Shown piece by piece: positions 1 to 10,172 of a DNA stretch of 61,450 bases (positions are counted from its first letter, which is position 1; each line of letters starts with the position of its first letter). The stretch covers positions 1 to 61,450 of the forward strand of contig MGFA01000021.1 in the NCBI GenBank assembly GCA_001791645.1, given 5' to 3'. The notes under the pieces are model-generated. The model saw only the letters and a list, made by a program, of their open reading frames with translations, did no database searches and was not told where the DNA came from. The position numbers and the translations under genes are program-made. Origin of the DNA: Candidatus Uhrbacteria bacterium RIFOXYB12_FULL_58_10. Lineage in GTDB: Bacteria; Patescibacteriota; Patescibacteriia; UBA9934; GWF2-40-263.

Positions 1-160
1 GGCATACAAGGCGTAAATACGGAAAAATGGTACCACGGAGGAACAGATGAGGGAAAGGAGGATGAGGGAGGGGAGCTAATCAATAATTAAGCGTGTCCAC
101 ATGGTGCTGACTGGTGGAAAATCACTTTCGTAGCTAGGGCGCACACAGGACAGGTCTACA

Positions 161-1009
161 TCAATGTCCTTGCCGCAACATAACGGCAACATATGACCAT
201 ACGCGCTGCTCCAGCTCCATGGTCACTCCACCGCGAAGTTTTCGGTGGGTATACCACCAGCGTCCGCTCGGACCGTACGTCCGGTCTTTCAGGAACGCGT
301 CATGTTTGCGTTCCCAGGAATGGAAGGCTCGGATCCATCGCCGCTTCTGTCGTTTGGTACGGACGTACGGGAGCCCGCGGACAAGGGAGAGCAGATGCAA
401 TCCAGCAAGCGTCTTTGGGTTCTGTGTCAGCCACAAGGATGCCTGGCGCACGACGTGCACGAGACAGCGTTGGATCCGCGCCTTTGGCCAGACGTCGTGA
501 ATGGCGTTCAAAAGGCCTCTTTGTCCGTCACAGACGACCACGTCCGGCTCCGTGTCATGCCACATGAGGTTTCGCAGGAAGTCCAACCAGGACGCGTGGC
601 ACTCCCGGGAAGTCGGCGCCCACGAGACCGGATGCCTGCGTATGCCATCCCCGGCGATGAGGAGCATGCATCGTCTTGGAACTACGGAAGTTGCGTCCAA
701 TACCAACACGCGGGGATTGGGAACCAATTGTGGTTTGGGCGGGTTCTGCCAGAAGGCGCAAAACCATGCAGAGACTGACTGCACGCTCACGCCTTTCTCG
801 GATGCGACTTCCGTAAGCGTCGATTTTCCGTTGAGCCATCGGACGAACGAAAACAACCGGGCGCGAACCTGGTTGTCCTTGCGTTTCCGCACGGCGTTCT
901 TGCCGCACTCGGGACATCTCCACCGCTTCGTCCCCGACGGGTGTGTTCCCCAACGCTGCATCTGTTTTCCGCACGACGGACACCGTTTCCTTGGTCCACT
1001 TAGGGTCAT
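161..1009 (-). mobile_element. Transposase with N-terminal zinc ribbon and MULE/IS256-like DDE domain (IS1249-like)
   Basis: ORF begins CPSCGKQMQRWGTHPSGTKRWRCPECGKNAV (two CxxC knuckles), followed by a DDE-like core (VLVLDATSV, VVVCDGQRGLLNAIHDVWPKARIQRCLVHV). Confidence 0.8.
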
Positions 1010-1309
1010 ATGTCCCTAAGTTTCCCAGAACGGAGCTAATGCTAGAAGAAAACGGACGGTTTTACCAACTCGAAAGTTTAATTACCTCTTTATTTTCAAC
1101 AAATTCGAGCCATGAGCCATTGACAAAAGGCTCATTTTTTCCTATAGTTAGCCAGTTCTGGGGCCGGTTTGAAACCTGGCTTAGGGACACGAACAGCGCG
1201 TTGTTGGATGGTGGGGTGAATTCCGACAGTTTCGTCGGATAAGCCCTGCCTGCCAAAGCGTGCCGATTCTTTGCAGCTGCCTCTTGGAGGAGCTGCATAG
1301 GAGTTCAAC

Positions 1310-2218
1310 ATGTGGTGGATCATCATAGGGCTCGTTGCCCTCCTCGTCATCACTGCCATCATTGCCACGACCAAGGTATGGAACCTCCAGGAGAAGGTCG
1401 CCGGGCTCGAGCGCGAGCAGAAGCAGTCGGCGAACACGACGTCCGAGACGCTCAGGCAGAAGGATCGGCTCATCGAGACGTTCGAACGCGACCTGCGCGT
1501 ACTCAACGACCACGACGCCGCGCTCCAGGCGAAGCTCGAAGCGATGCATTTGGCTGCGATGCGCTTCTGCGCCAGCGCCAAGGACATCTACTACGCCAAC
1601 GAGCATGACCCCGAGGGCTGGCAGGCGAAGCGTGGGTACGGAGTGCAAAAAGACTCCGGAGCACTCTGGTACTGGAACACGACCAAGCCGACCAGTGCGA
1701 CCGCCGAGGAGATCCTCTCCTGGAAGCCGACGGTGGACGAGTGGATCGAGTTCGCCAACAGCATTTCGGCTCACGCGGAAATGAACAAGAAGCAGTGGTG
1801 GGAAAAGGTGGAGGAACGTCGGGCGCGTCAAGCTGCACGTCGCGACCTCAACATCAAGTTCCTCCAGAACCTCCTGAGCCCGCACCGGGACATTCTCTCC
1901 GGACACGGGGGAGGCTTGAGCAGCGTGACTATCGACAAGGATCAGGATCTGCGGCTTCTGCAATTCCTCGAGGGTCTCCGGCGACTGATCGAGCTCGACC
2001 ACAAGGAGAATCCAGCTGACCCCTGGGGGCCGCAGGGGGTCGAGCACCACCTGCTGCATAAGACCTCGTTCACGGGCGCACTGCTTCGTCGTAAGCTCAT
2101 GGACCTCGTGACGCACCACAACCAGGAGTATATGGCCATCCTCGACAGGCTCCCGTCCGACATTGCGCAGTACTTCCTGCGCCAGACAGTCGCGGAACCG
2201 GTCGCAGCGGCTGGCTGA
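1310..2218 (+). CDS. Membrane-anchored coiled-coil hypothetical protein
   Basis: 302-aa ORF with N-terminal TM helix (MWWIIIGLVALLVITAIIATT) then a charged coiled coil; GGAG-like RBS upstream. Confidence 0.65.
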   Translation: MWWIIIGLVALLVITAIIATTKVWNLQEKVAGLEREQKQSANTTSETLRQKDRLIETFERDLRVLNDHDAALQAKLEAMHLAAMRFCASAKDIYYANEHDPEGWQAKRGYGVQKDSGALWYWNTTKPTSATAEEILSWKPTVDEWIEFANSISAHAEMNKKQWWEKVEERRARQAARRDLNIKFLQNLLSPHRDILSGHGGGLSSVTIDKDQDLRLLQFLEGLRRLIELDHKENPADPWGPQGVEHHLLHKTSFTGALLRRKLMDLVTHHNQEYMAILDRLPSDIAQYFLRQTVAEPVAAAG

Positions 2219-2389
2219 TAGCAGCAGATAGACTCGCGCACCCGCGCTTGTCGGCAGACGTACTCGTCGCCGCCTCCGGGTGCGTTTTGCTTTCTTTGTT
2301 CTTATTACCCATATTTACCTCCTTCCCAGGACTAGGCACCCAGGACAGATGTGGCATTATTGTTCATGCCACATAACAAGGCAAACATA

Positions 2390-2762
2390 TGGAGAATACA
2401 GGGAGCTTCGTAATTCACAGCTCGCAGGAGCTATTCGATCATGTGCAGGAGAATCTTGGCTTGATCCCCAAATGTCACATGGATCAAAGGGATTCTCGTT
2501 CACCAGATTATTCTCATGTGACGCATGCAATGCAGGAATCACCGCCGAGGAGAAAGTAAAGAATCTCAGAGATGGAACGGTAAGACGCTACGTCTATTAT
2601 CACTGCACAAGGCAGTTAGAAAAGCTCCAGCGATTACTGGCCGTAGTATCCAAGCTGGATTCGAACCAACAAAATGCCTTCATCATGCCTCTCGAACAGC
2701 TCAAAAGCCGCATCATCTTGAAGGACGACCGTCTGATCGTTGAAAAGACTAGGAAAACCTAA
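2390..2762 (+). pseudogene. Frameshifted relic of a large serine recombinase (recombinase/zinc-ribbon region)
   Basis: One frame from ~2390 reads SSQELFDHVQENLGLIPK; another frame then reads KGFSFTRLFSCDACNAGITAEEKVKNLRDGTVRRYVYYHCTR, a recombinase zinc beta-ribbon signature. No N-terminal catalytic domain. Confidence 0.7.
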
Positions 2763-2789
2763 GGGTCGCCAAACGATCAACCTCAATCG

Positions 2790-2823
2790 AAAACCCGCAC
2801 TCAATGAAGAATGCGGGTTTTCT
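2790..2823. terminator. Hairpin terminator-like sequence
   Basis: AAAACCCGCA-CTCAATGAAGAA-TGCGGGTTTT inverted repeat. Confidence 0.6.
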
Positions 2824-2862
2824 TGGTCACCCCCTGTCCCGGTCTGTAGGAACAGGTCGTGA

Positions 2863-2936
2863 TGGTTCCGGGACATGGATTCGAACCATGATTAAGGGAT
2901 TCAGAGTCCCTCGTCCTGCCGTTAGACGATCCCGGA
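2863..2936 (-). tRNA. tRNA-Gln(CTG)
   Basis: Reverse complement TCCGGGATCGTCTAACGGCAGGACGAGGGACTCTGAATCCCTTAATCATGGTTCGAATCCATGTCCCGGAACCA folds as a cloverleaf; loop CTCTGAA, anticodon CTG; encoded CCA. Confidence 0.92.
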
Positions 2937-3064
2937 ATGGTCAGATTGTGCGGGCAGAATATCAACGTTTCTGGAATATGTCAACGAGCGCGAGGTGTTG
3001 AAAACAAAGAGACGACCGCGGGCATCGCCTCCTTGCTCCGAGTGGAGGGGGCGTCTCCTGGTCG

Positions 3065-3283
3065 TCAGTCGCGGAGAAACCGGACAAAGAATCCGGTCGC
3101 CATGGCGATCCCGGGGATTGCCAGGTAGAGGGCCATGGTGGCCAGGTTCCACTCCGGAGGGGTGGAGAACATGGTGTCGCCGCCGAAGCGGACGTCCCAG
3201 ATCCTGATTCCCAGGAGGGTGACGGCCCCGGCGGCGTAGAAAATAAGGAACCAGCGCAGCAGGTTGGACATCATCAGCATTAC
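3065..3283 (-). CDS. Small membrane protein (two TM segments), hypothetical
   Basis: MLMMSNLLRWFLIFYAAGAVTLLGIRIWD...LATMALYLAIPGIAMATGFFVRFLRD; GGAGGT just upstream of the ATG cluster. Confidence 0.55.
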   Translation of the reverse strand, partial: VMLMMSNLLRWFLIFYAAGAVTLLGIRIWDVRFGGDTMFSTPPEWNLATMALYLAIPGIAMATGFFVRFLRD

Positions 3284-3394
3284 CTCCATTGGCCAGCGGG
3301 ATGCGGGCCAAAGTAGACACAGAATAGCACAAAAACACGGTTTTGTCAACCGTGTTTTCATGTAATTTGCTTACCATTATCATCCCAATCATCC

Positions 3395-4435
3395 TCACTT
3401 CGCTCCGGTGGACGGGGACCTCGGCGCTCCGTTCCCCATTGTCGCGACCAATGCGTCCAGTAATTGATTCAACTGAACGCGGGAAGAGGCGGTGTGAAGG
3501 GCGTCGCGGAACCGTTTGGCGCCGGGGATGCCCTTGAAGTACCAGGAGAGATGTTTGCGGAACGTGACGACTCCTCGCTCGCCGTATTGTGCGACGTGCA
3601 GGTCGAGGTGACGCTTGACGGTCGCGACGCGCTCCTCCATGGAAACGACGCGCGGCGGTCGGCCCGCGAGAACATCATCGATTTGCGCGAAGATCCACGG
3701 GTTGCCGAGTGCGCCGCGCGCGACGAGAATTCCGTCGCAGCCTGAGACCGCGAGCGCCTCCTGGACAAGTTCGGCCCTGTGCACGTCGCCGTTGCACAGC
3801 ACGGGAATCGATACGGCTTCCTTTGCGCGACGGATCGCGGTCCAGTCCGCGATGCCGGCGTATCCTTGCGTTTTGGTTCTGCCGTGGATCGTGATGAGGT
3901 CCGCGCCAGCGGCCTCGAGGACCTTCGAAAACTCGATGCACTCGGCCGGGTCGGACCAGCCAAGGCGAATCTTGATCGACAACGGAACCGATATGACACT
4001 CTTCATCGCGCGGACGATTTTCGCCGCGAGCTCCGGTTCCTTCATGAGCGCCGCCCCATTGAAGTTGTGTACGATCTTATAGACGGGGCAGCCCATGTTC
4101 ACGTCAAAGCCCTCGGGCGCATGCCGTTGCGCGATGACGCGCGCGGCCTCGGCCATGGTCGCCGGATCAGACCCAAAGATTTGCTGGATGAGCGGCCGTT
4201 CCTCCGGGTGGATATCCGTCATCCCGAGCGTCTTGTCATTTCCGCGCATCACGGCCTCCGAGGACACCATTTCACGGAAGACGACCCACGACTCTCCAGT
4301 TTCCTTGACAATGCGACAAAACGCCGAGTCGGTCATGTCAGCCATCGGCGAGAGTGCTATAATCGGTTTAGGGAGCGCGGACCAGTCCAATTTCATAAGT
4401 CGCGTCATCATAGACGATAAAACGTAACGATTCAA
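3395..4435 (-). CDS. dus: tRNA-dihydrouridine synthase (DusB-like)
   Basis: LSPMADMTDSAFCRIVKETG, DVNMGCPVYKIVHNFNGAALMKEPELAAKIV, ITIHGRTKTQGYAG, VLCNGDVH motifs. Confidence 0.93.
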   Translation of the reverse strand: MNRYVLSSMMTRLMKLDWSALPKPIIALSPMADMTDSAFCRIVKETGESWVVFREMVSSEAVMRGNDKTLGMTDIHPEERPLIQQIFGSDPATMAEAARVIAQRHAPEGFDVNMGCPVYKIVHNFNGAALMKEPELAAKIVRAMKSVISVPLSIKIRLGWSDPAECIEFSKVLEAAGADLITIHGRTKTQGYAGIADWTAIRRAKEAVSIPVLCNGDVHRAELVQEALAVSGCDGILVARGALGNPWIFAQIDDVLAGRPPRVVSMEERVATVKRHLDLHVAQYGERGVVTFRKHLSWYFKGIPGAKRFRDALHTASSRVQLNQLLDALVATMGNGAPRSPSTGAK

Positions 4436-4446
4436 GGCCGGGCGGG

Positions 4447-4728
4447 ATGGAAACGTCTTCGCCAGTCAATAACCTTTCGCATATGGCCGAGTATTTCAAC
4501 GTAGATCGAGAGGCAATTTTTGAGGAAATCGTGGAAAGGGGACGGGCACAGGGGGTGACCACCCAGGAAACGTACAATGACTTGGTCGAGGAAGTGATCG
4601 AAAGCCACCGTGCGGTCGGAGAAATCCATGATGATTCGCCGACCGAGGACATGGAAGAACAGCTGCGGGGTCGGTGGACGGATTATAAGGAGTCGCTCGG
4701 CCTTGACGACGCACAGCCGCAACTATGA
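4447..4728 (+). CDS. Hypothetical protein (93 aa)
   Basis: Short acidic ORF overlapping the start of the downstream nuclease ORF by 4 nt. Confidence 0.5.
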   Translation: METSSPVNNLSHMAEYFNVDREAIFEEIVERGRAQGVTTQETYNDLVEEVIESHRAVGEIHDDSPTEDMEEQLRGRWTDYKESLGLDDAQPQL

Positions 4729-6089
4729 AGATTTCGTTTCATGGGGCCAACAACGAGGTGACGGGATCCTGTTTCCTGCTGACGGCAAACGACGCGCATG
4801 GCAAGGAACACCGCCTGCTCGTAGACTGCGGCATGTTTCAGGGCGAGCGCATGTGCGGGGATAAAAATATGTCGCCCTTCGGATTTGATCCAAGCTCGCT
4901 TGACGCGGTGTATGTGACGCATCCGCACGCCGACCACACCGGCCGTTTGCCAAAGCTGATCAAGGAAGGGTACGCGGGGCCGATTACCATGACCCACCCG
5001 TGCAAGGCGCTCACCAAGGTGGTGCTCGACGACGCCTATCACATCATGTCGGAGAACGCCAAAAAGTGCGGCGACAGGGTGCTGTATGAGCGCGAGGACC
5101 TTGAGACGCTTGAGGCACGGACGACCGGAATTGGATATCACGAGGAGATCGAAGTCGCTCCTGGAATCACGGTGATGTTTCATGATGCCGGGCATGTGCT
5201 TGGGTCCGCGTTTATTTCGTTTGAGGCGGAAGGGAGACGCGTGGTGTTTTCGGGCGACGTCGGCAACGACTACGTGCCGATTTTGCCGGATACGGAGCCT
5301 ATTTCAAGGGCGGACGTCGTGGTGTGCGAGGCGACCTACGGGCACCGCGTGCACGAGCCGCCGACGGAACGCGCTTCCAAGCTGCGCGCGGCCATCGAGG
5401 AAACGATTCACGCGGGAGGCGTGTTGCTGATCCCCGCATTTTCGATCGAGCGCACCCAGGAGCTTCTGTACGAGATTGACATAATGCTCCGCACGCTCAA
5501 GACGAGCGTCCCCATGTACCTCGATTCGCCGATGGCCATTCGTGCCACGGAAATTTATCGTCACTTCAAGGAGTATCTCCGGTTTGACACGCCGATCCTT
5601 TCCGAGCCGGACCGCGACTTTTTCTCGTTCCCAAATTTGCACGAAACTCTGCTTGTCGACGAGTCCAAGGCGATCAACGACGTGAAAGCCCCAAAGGTCA
5701 TTATCGCGGGATCCGGAATGATGTCCGGCGGGCGCATCATGCACCACCTCATGCGGTATCTTCCGGATCCGAAATCGCGCGTGCTGATCATCGGCTATCA
5801 GGCCGCCGGGACGCTCGGTCGAAAAATCTACGAGGGCGCGAAGACCGTGCGAATCTACGGGAAGGAAATCGAGGTGCACGCGGGCGTGGCTGCCATCGGC
5901 GCGTTTTCCGCGCATGCGGACATGAACAAGCTGACGCGCTGGCTGCAACCGGAGGACGGAAATGTTCCGAAAAAAATTTTTTTGGTGCACGGTGACCCGG
6001 AGGCAAAGGAGGTATTCGCCACGCACCTGCGCCATGAGCTGAAAACGAACGTGGTGATTCCGGCGTTCCAGTCGAGTCACGAGATATAG
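4725..6089 (+). CDS. MBL-fold/beta-CASP RNA-specificity-type ribonuclease
   Basis: VTHPHADHTGRLPKL (HxHxDH), SGDVGND, IAGSGMMSGGRIMHHL and HADMNKLTRWL beta-CASP/RMMBL motifs. Confidence 0.93.
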   Translation: MKISFHGANNEVTGSCFLLTANDAHGKEHRLLVDCGMFQGERMCGDKNMSPFGFDPSSLDAVYVTHPHADHTGRLPKLIKEGYAGPITMTHPCKALTKVVLDDAYHIMSENAKKCGDRVLYEREDLETLEARTTGIGYHEEIEVAPGITVMFHDAGHVLGSAFISFEAEGRRVVFSGDVGNDYVPILPDTEPISRADVVVCEATYGHRVHEPPTERASKLRAAIEETIHAGGVLLIPAFSIERTQELLYEIDIMLRTLKTSVPMYLDSPMAIRATEIYRHFKEYLRFDTPILSEPDRDFFSFPNLHETLLVDESKAINDVKAPKVIIAGSGMMSGGRIMHHLMRYLPDPKSRVLIIGYQAAGTLGRKIYEGAKTVRIYGKEIEVHAGVAAIGAFSAHADMNKLTRWLQPEDGNVPKKIFLVHGDPEAKEVFATHLRHELKTNVVIPAFQSSHEI

Positions 6090-6185
6090 TCGTGACACTC
6101 GGCTGTCCGTTTGACACGCGTTTTGCTATTGCGTACGGTATTGTTCTGTCGCGAATGGACGCGACGTAAAATGACTGGAGGGAGC

Positions 6186-6578
6186 ATGCGAGTTTCCCAA
6201 GAAGGCGCCCGCCGGATGGACTGGGACGAGCTCCTGTGGGAAATCCCGGTCATTGGACGAGACTTCGAGGTTTTGCTTCCCATCGAGAACCTCGAACTTC
6301 TGCGCGGACCCATGGGGTCGATCACGCGCGCGGGAGACGACGTGCGCGTGCAGCCCGAGCTGCTTGTTCGCCAGTGGGTTGGGCACGCGCCCGAGTTCAT
6401 GGAGATCCGAGAGGGGTCGGGCTTCGTTCGCGTGGGTCTCGTCGATCATCATGCGCTGCTGCTTCCGGACACATCTATCGTGATCGTCGATCGCGCGATG
6501 TCTCCGGTGCATCGTCTCTGCGTTCCGGGCGACAACGTGCTCGCTTCATCCCGCTTCGGTCACATCGCCTCGGACTGA
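6186..6578 (+). CDS. Hypothetical protein
   Basis: ORF MRVSQEGARRMDWDELLWEIP... preceded by GGAGGG; no recognised family. Confidence 0.5.
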   Translation: MRVSQEGARRMDWDELLWEIPVIGRDFEVLLPIENLELLRGPMGSITRAGDDVRVQPELLVRQWVGHAPEFMEIREGSGFVRVGLVDHHALLLPDTSIVIVDRAMSPVHRLCVPGDNVLASSRFGHIASD

Positions 6579-6643
6579 CGGTCCGGGCTTTTTCTTTCCA
6601 ATGGATGGACGAAACGACCGGTTTCCGCTAGGATACTCACGAT

Positions 6644-8434
6644 ATGATCGACCAGAAGCACATCAGAAACTTTTGCATCATCGCGCACATCGATCACGGA
6701 AAATCCACGCTCGCGGACCGTCTCTTGGAAGTGACCGGGACCGTGGAAAAACGAAAGATGAAGGAACAGATGCTCGACTCGATGGAACTTGAGCGCGAAA
6801 AGGGGATTACCATCAAGCTCGCGCCGGCGCGCATGGGACACAAGGGCCATACGCTCAACCTCATTGACACGCCCGGACACGTGGACTTCACCTACGAGGT
6901 GTCGCGCTCGCTCGCGGCCGTGGAGGGCGCGGTACTGCTCGTGGATGCCACGCAAGGCGTGCAGGCGCAGACCATCGGTAACCTGTATCTCGCGATGGGC
7001 GAGGATCTCACCATCATTCCTGTCCTCAACAAAATCGATCTTCCGGCCGCGGACATTCCGCGACGCACGGAAGAACTCGTGAAGTTGCTCGGGTGCGATC
7101 CTTCGGAGATCTTGCACGCGTCCGGAAAAACCGGCGCGGGCGTGCCGGAGCTGCTTGATGCCATCGTCGACCGCATTCCGTCGCCGACCGGCCAGGTGGA
7201 CGCCCCAGCGCGCGCGCTTGTTTTCGATTCCAAGTACGACGATTACAAGGGCGTGGTCGCATATGTCCGCGTGGTCGACGGCGCGTTCAAGCGGGCCGAG
7301 AACATCATCATGATGGCGACGCGCGCCGAGGGCGAGATCTTAGAGTTGGGCGCGCTGACTCCGGGGTATGCGCCGATGCCCCTTCTTGAAACGGGACAGA
7401 TCGGCTACATCGTCACCGGGCTGAAGGACATTCACGCGTGCGGCGTGGGCGATTCCATCACGGTCGCTAGCCAGCCGACGCGCGAGCCACTTCCGGGCTA
7501 CAAGCAGGTGCGGCCGATGGTGTACGCGGGGATCTTTCCAAAGGAGGGAAATGATTTCGAGCATTTACGCGAGGGCATGGAACGGTTGAAACTCAATGAC
7601 GCGGCGCTCACCTATGAACCGGAACATTCTCCCGCGCTCGGCTACGGGTTCCGCTGTGGGTTGCTCGGCATGTTGCATTTGGAAATCTTGAAGGAGCGCC
7701 TGCGTCGCGAGTTCAATCTCGATCTGATCGTCACGGTCCCTTCCGTCGCGTATCGCGTGAACGTGAAAGGGAAGGAATCGATGGTCATCAAGAGCCCCGT
7801 GGAATTGCCGGATCCATCCTCCATCGACTCCATTGAGGAACCGTGGGCAAAGGTGGATCTTGTGACCCCGTCCGAGTATGTCGGTGCCATCATGCAGTTT
7901 TGTCAGGAACGGCGCGGCGCGTACAAAGACACCGAATATCTTTCGACGCGACAGACGATCCTCCATTACGAGATGCCGCTTTCCATGCTCATCGTTGATT
8001 TTTATGACAAGCTAAAGAGCATCACGTCGGGATACGCGTCCATGAACTACGAGCTGCTCGATTATCGCGTCGCGGACGTGGTGCGGCTTGACATTCTCGT
8101 TGCGGAGGAGCCGGTGGAAGCGCTCTCAACGCTCACGTATCGTGACGACGCGGAGCGCGTGGGACGACGCGTGCTCTCCTCGTTGAAAAATGATATCCCG
8201 CAGGAATGGTTCGTCATCAAGTTGCAGGCGGCCGTGGGCGGGAAGATCGTGGCCTCGGAGCGTATCAGCGCGATGCGCAAGGATGTGACGGGATACCTGT
8301 ACGGCGGCGACGTGACACGCAAGAAAAAACTGCTTGAAAAGCAAAAGAAGGGGAAAAAGAAAATGGCCGAGCTCGGCAAGGGGAGCGTTGACATCCCAAC
8401 GAACGCGTATTTGAACGTGTTGAAACGCGGGTAA
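6644..8434 (+). CDS. lepA: Elongation factor 4 (LepA)
   Basis: IRNFCIIAHIDHGKSTLADRLLE, DTPGHVDFTYEVSRSL, NKIDLP; C-terminal LepA domain ending NAYLNVLKRG. Confidence 0.97.
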   Translation: MIDQKHIRNFCIIAHIDHGKSTLADRLLEVTGTVEKRKMKEQMLDSMELEREKGITIKLAPARMGHKGHTLNLIDTPGHVDFTYEVSRSLAAVEGAVLLVDATQGVQAQTIGNLYLAMGEDLTIIPVLNKIDLPAADIPRRTEELVKLLGCDPSEILHASGKTGAGVPELLDAIVDRIPSPTGQVDAPARALVFDSKYDDYKGVVAYVRVVDGAFKRAENIIMMATRAEGEILELGALTPGYAPMPLLETGQIGYIVTGLKDIHACGVGDSITVASQPTREPLPGYKQVRPMVYAGIFPKEGNDFEHLREGMERLKLNDAALTYEPEHSPALGYGFRCGLLGMLHLEILKERLRREFNLDLIVTVPSVAYRVNVKGKESMVIKSPVELPDPSSIDSIEEPWAKVDLVTPSEYVGAIMQFCQERRGAYKDTEYLSTRQTILHYEMPLSMLIVDFYDKLKSITSGYASMNYELLDYRVADVVRLDILVAEEPVEALSTLTYRDDAERVGRRVLSSLKNDIPQEWFVIKLQAAVGGKIVASERISAMRKDVTGYLYGGDVTRKKKLLEKQKKGKKKMAELGKGSVDIPTNAYLNVLKRG

Positions 8435-8435
8435 C

Positions 8436-10172
8436 ATGGAAAAGCGCTGGGACATTGCCGAGCCGGTGACGGATTCGTTTCGGAAGCAGTTCGCGGAAAT
8501 GCATCCTGGACTTTTGCAGTTGATCTGGAATCGCGGGTTGCGCACGCAGGAGGAGGTCGATTTGTTTTTGAGTCCGGACTGGAGCCGCGACGTGCATGCG
8601 CCCGCGCTGTTTTCGCAGATGTCCGCGGCCGTTGCGCGGACGTTTCAGGCGCTCGAACGCGGCGAAGTGATTACCGTGCACGGGGATTACGACGCGGACG
8701 GCGTGTGCGGATCCGCGGTGATCATGGTGACGCTGCGCGACCTGTGCCGAGCCTTCGGGTTTGACGAGTCAAAGATCACGTCATTTATCCCGGATCGGGA
8801 AAAAGATGGATACGGCATGTCGGTCGCGACCATGGAGCATTTGCACGCGCATGAGCGCACCGGCCTCGTGATGACGGTCGACTGCGGGATTTCAAACAAG
8901 CCGGCGATCGAGCGCGGAAGAGAACTTGGCATCGATACCATCGTGTGCGATCACCACGTGATGCCCTTTGCGTTGCCGGAGTCCGCCATTCTGATTCATC
9001 CGCTGGTTCCCGGAGAAACATATCCGAACAAATCGCTCTGTGGAACGGGCGTGGCGTTTAAGCTCGCGTGCGGATTGCTTGAGGAAGCGCGACGGCGCGG
9101 CGCGGCGCTGCCGGAAGGCCATGAGAAGTGGCTGCTCGACCTGGTCGCGATCGCGACCGTCACGGACGTCATGCCGCTTCTGGGCGAGAACAGGCTTTTG
9201 GAAACGTTCGGGCTTCTCGTCTTGAACAAGACGCGGCGCGTGGGTCTCAGAAAGCTCATTGAAATCGCGGGAGGGAAGTTTGGGACGCTTGATACGTATG
9301 CGATCGGGTTTCAAATCGGGCCGCGTATCAATGCCGCCGGTCGCATGCGGCACGCGAGCGCCGCGCTCAAGGTGCTCCTGGAGGAGGATGACATGCGCGC
9401 GGCCGTGCTTGCTGACGAATTGAACGACGCCAACGTGGCGCGGCAACGCGCGTCCGACGCCATGTACAAGGAAGCGCTCGCGCAGGTCGGGGAGATCGGG
9501 GACCGCAAGATGGTCGTGGCCGTGGCAGACGGGTGGCCGGCCGGGCTCGTGGGGCTTGTCGCGGGAAAGCTCGTGACAACGTACGGGTGCCCCGCATACG
9601 TGGTCGGGATTCGGGACGGCAAGTACGTGGGGTCCGGCAGAAGCGTGGAGGGATTCGACGTGACGGATTGCCTGCGCGCGGCCGCGGAGCATTTTGATAA
9701 GTTTGGGGGGCATCCGCAGGCGTGTGGATTTTCCGTGACTGGCGCGGACCGGTTCGCGCGGGCCGTGGGGGCAATGAACGCATATGCCGAGCGCGCGCTT
9801 GCCGGCCGGTCGCTCCTGCCGACCGTGAAGGTGGATGCTGAAATCGACCTGGGCGACGTCACATGGGACTTTCAAGATGCCCTGGAAAAATTCGCGCCGT
9901 TTGGCGAGGGAAATCGCAAACCGGTCTTCGTTTCGCGCGGAGTCTCGGTTTCCGGCATCAACGCCATGGGCGCCGACGGCAAGCACCTGCGCCTGTCCGT
10001 GACGTCGCCGCGTGGTAAAATGGCAAAGATGGTTGGCTTCGGGTTTGGCGAGTGGGCCCGGAAGGCGCGCCTTGGCGATCGGCTCGATGCCGCGTTCGAG
10101 GTCGGCGTGAACGAATGGAACGGCAACCGAGAGTTGCAGTTGAGAATCGTTGATTTACGAATGGCGTTATGA
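8436..10172 (+). CDS. recJ: Single-stranded-DNA-specific exonuclease RecJ
   Basis: VHGDYDADGVCGSAV, VTVDCGISNKPAI, VCDHHV, GPRINAAGRMRHAS, GGHPQACGFSV motifs. Confidence 0.95.
   Translation: MEKRWDIAEPVTDSFRKQFAEMHPGLLQLIWNRGLRTQEEVDLFLSPDWSRDVHAPALFSQMSAAVARTFQALERGEVITVHGDYDADGVCGSAVIMVTLRDLCRAFGFDESKITSFIPDREKDGYGMSVATMEHLHAHERTGLVMTVDCGISNKPAIERGRELGIDTIVCDHHVMPFALPESAILIHPLVPGETYPNKSLCGTGVAFKLACGLLEEARRRGAALPEGHEKWLLDLVAIATVTDVMPLLGENRLLETFGLLVLNKTRRVGLRKLIEIAGGKFGTLDTYAIGFQIGPRINAAGRMRHASAALKVLLEEDDMRAAVLADELNDANVARQRASDAMYKEALAQVGEIGDRKMVVAVADGWPAGLVGLVAGKLVTTYGCPAYVVGIRDGKYVGSGRSVEGFDVTDCLRAAAEHFDKFGGHPQACGFSVTGADRFARAVGAMNAYAERALAGRSLLPTVKVDAEIDLGDVTWDFQDALEKFAPFGEGNRKPVFVSRGVSVSGINAMGADGKHLRLSVTSPRGKMAKMVGFGFGEWARKARLGDRLDAAFEVGVNEWNGNRELQLRIVDLRMAL

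Noticed and set aside
193-1019. Overlapping + strand ORFs (193-567, 245-778, 501-1019) opposite the transposase
   Set aside because: Arg/Pro/Ser-rich antisense translations of a convincing minus-strand gene; typical of GC-rich DNA.
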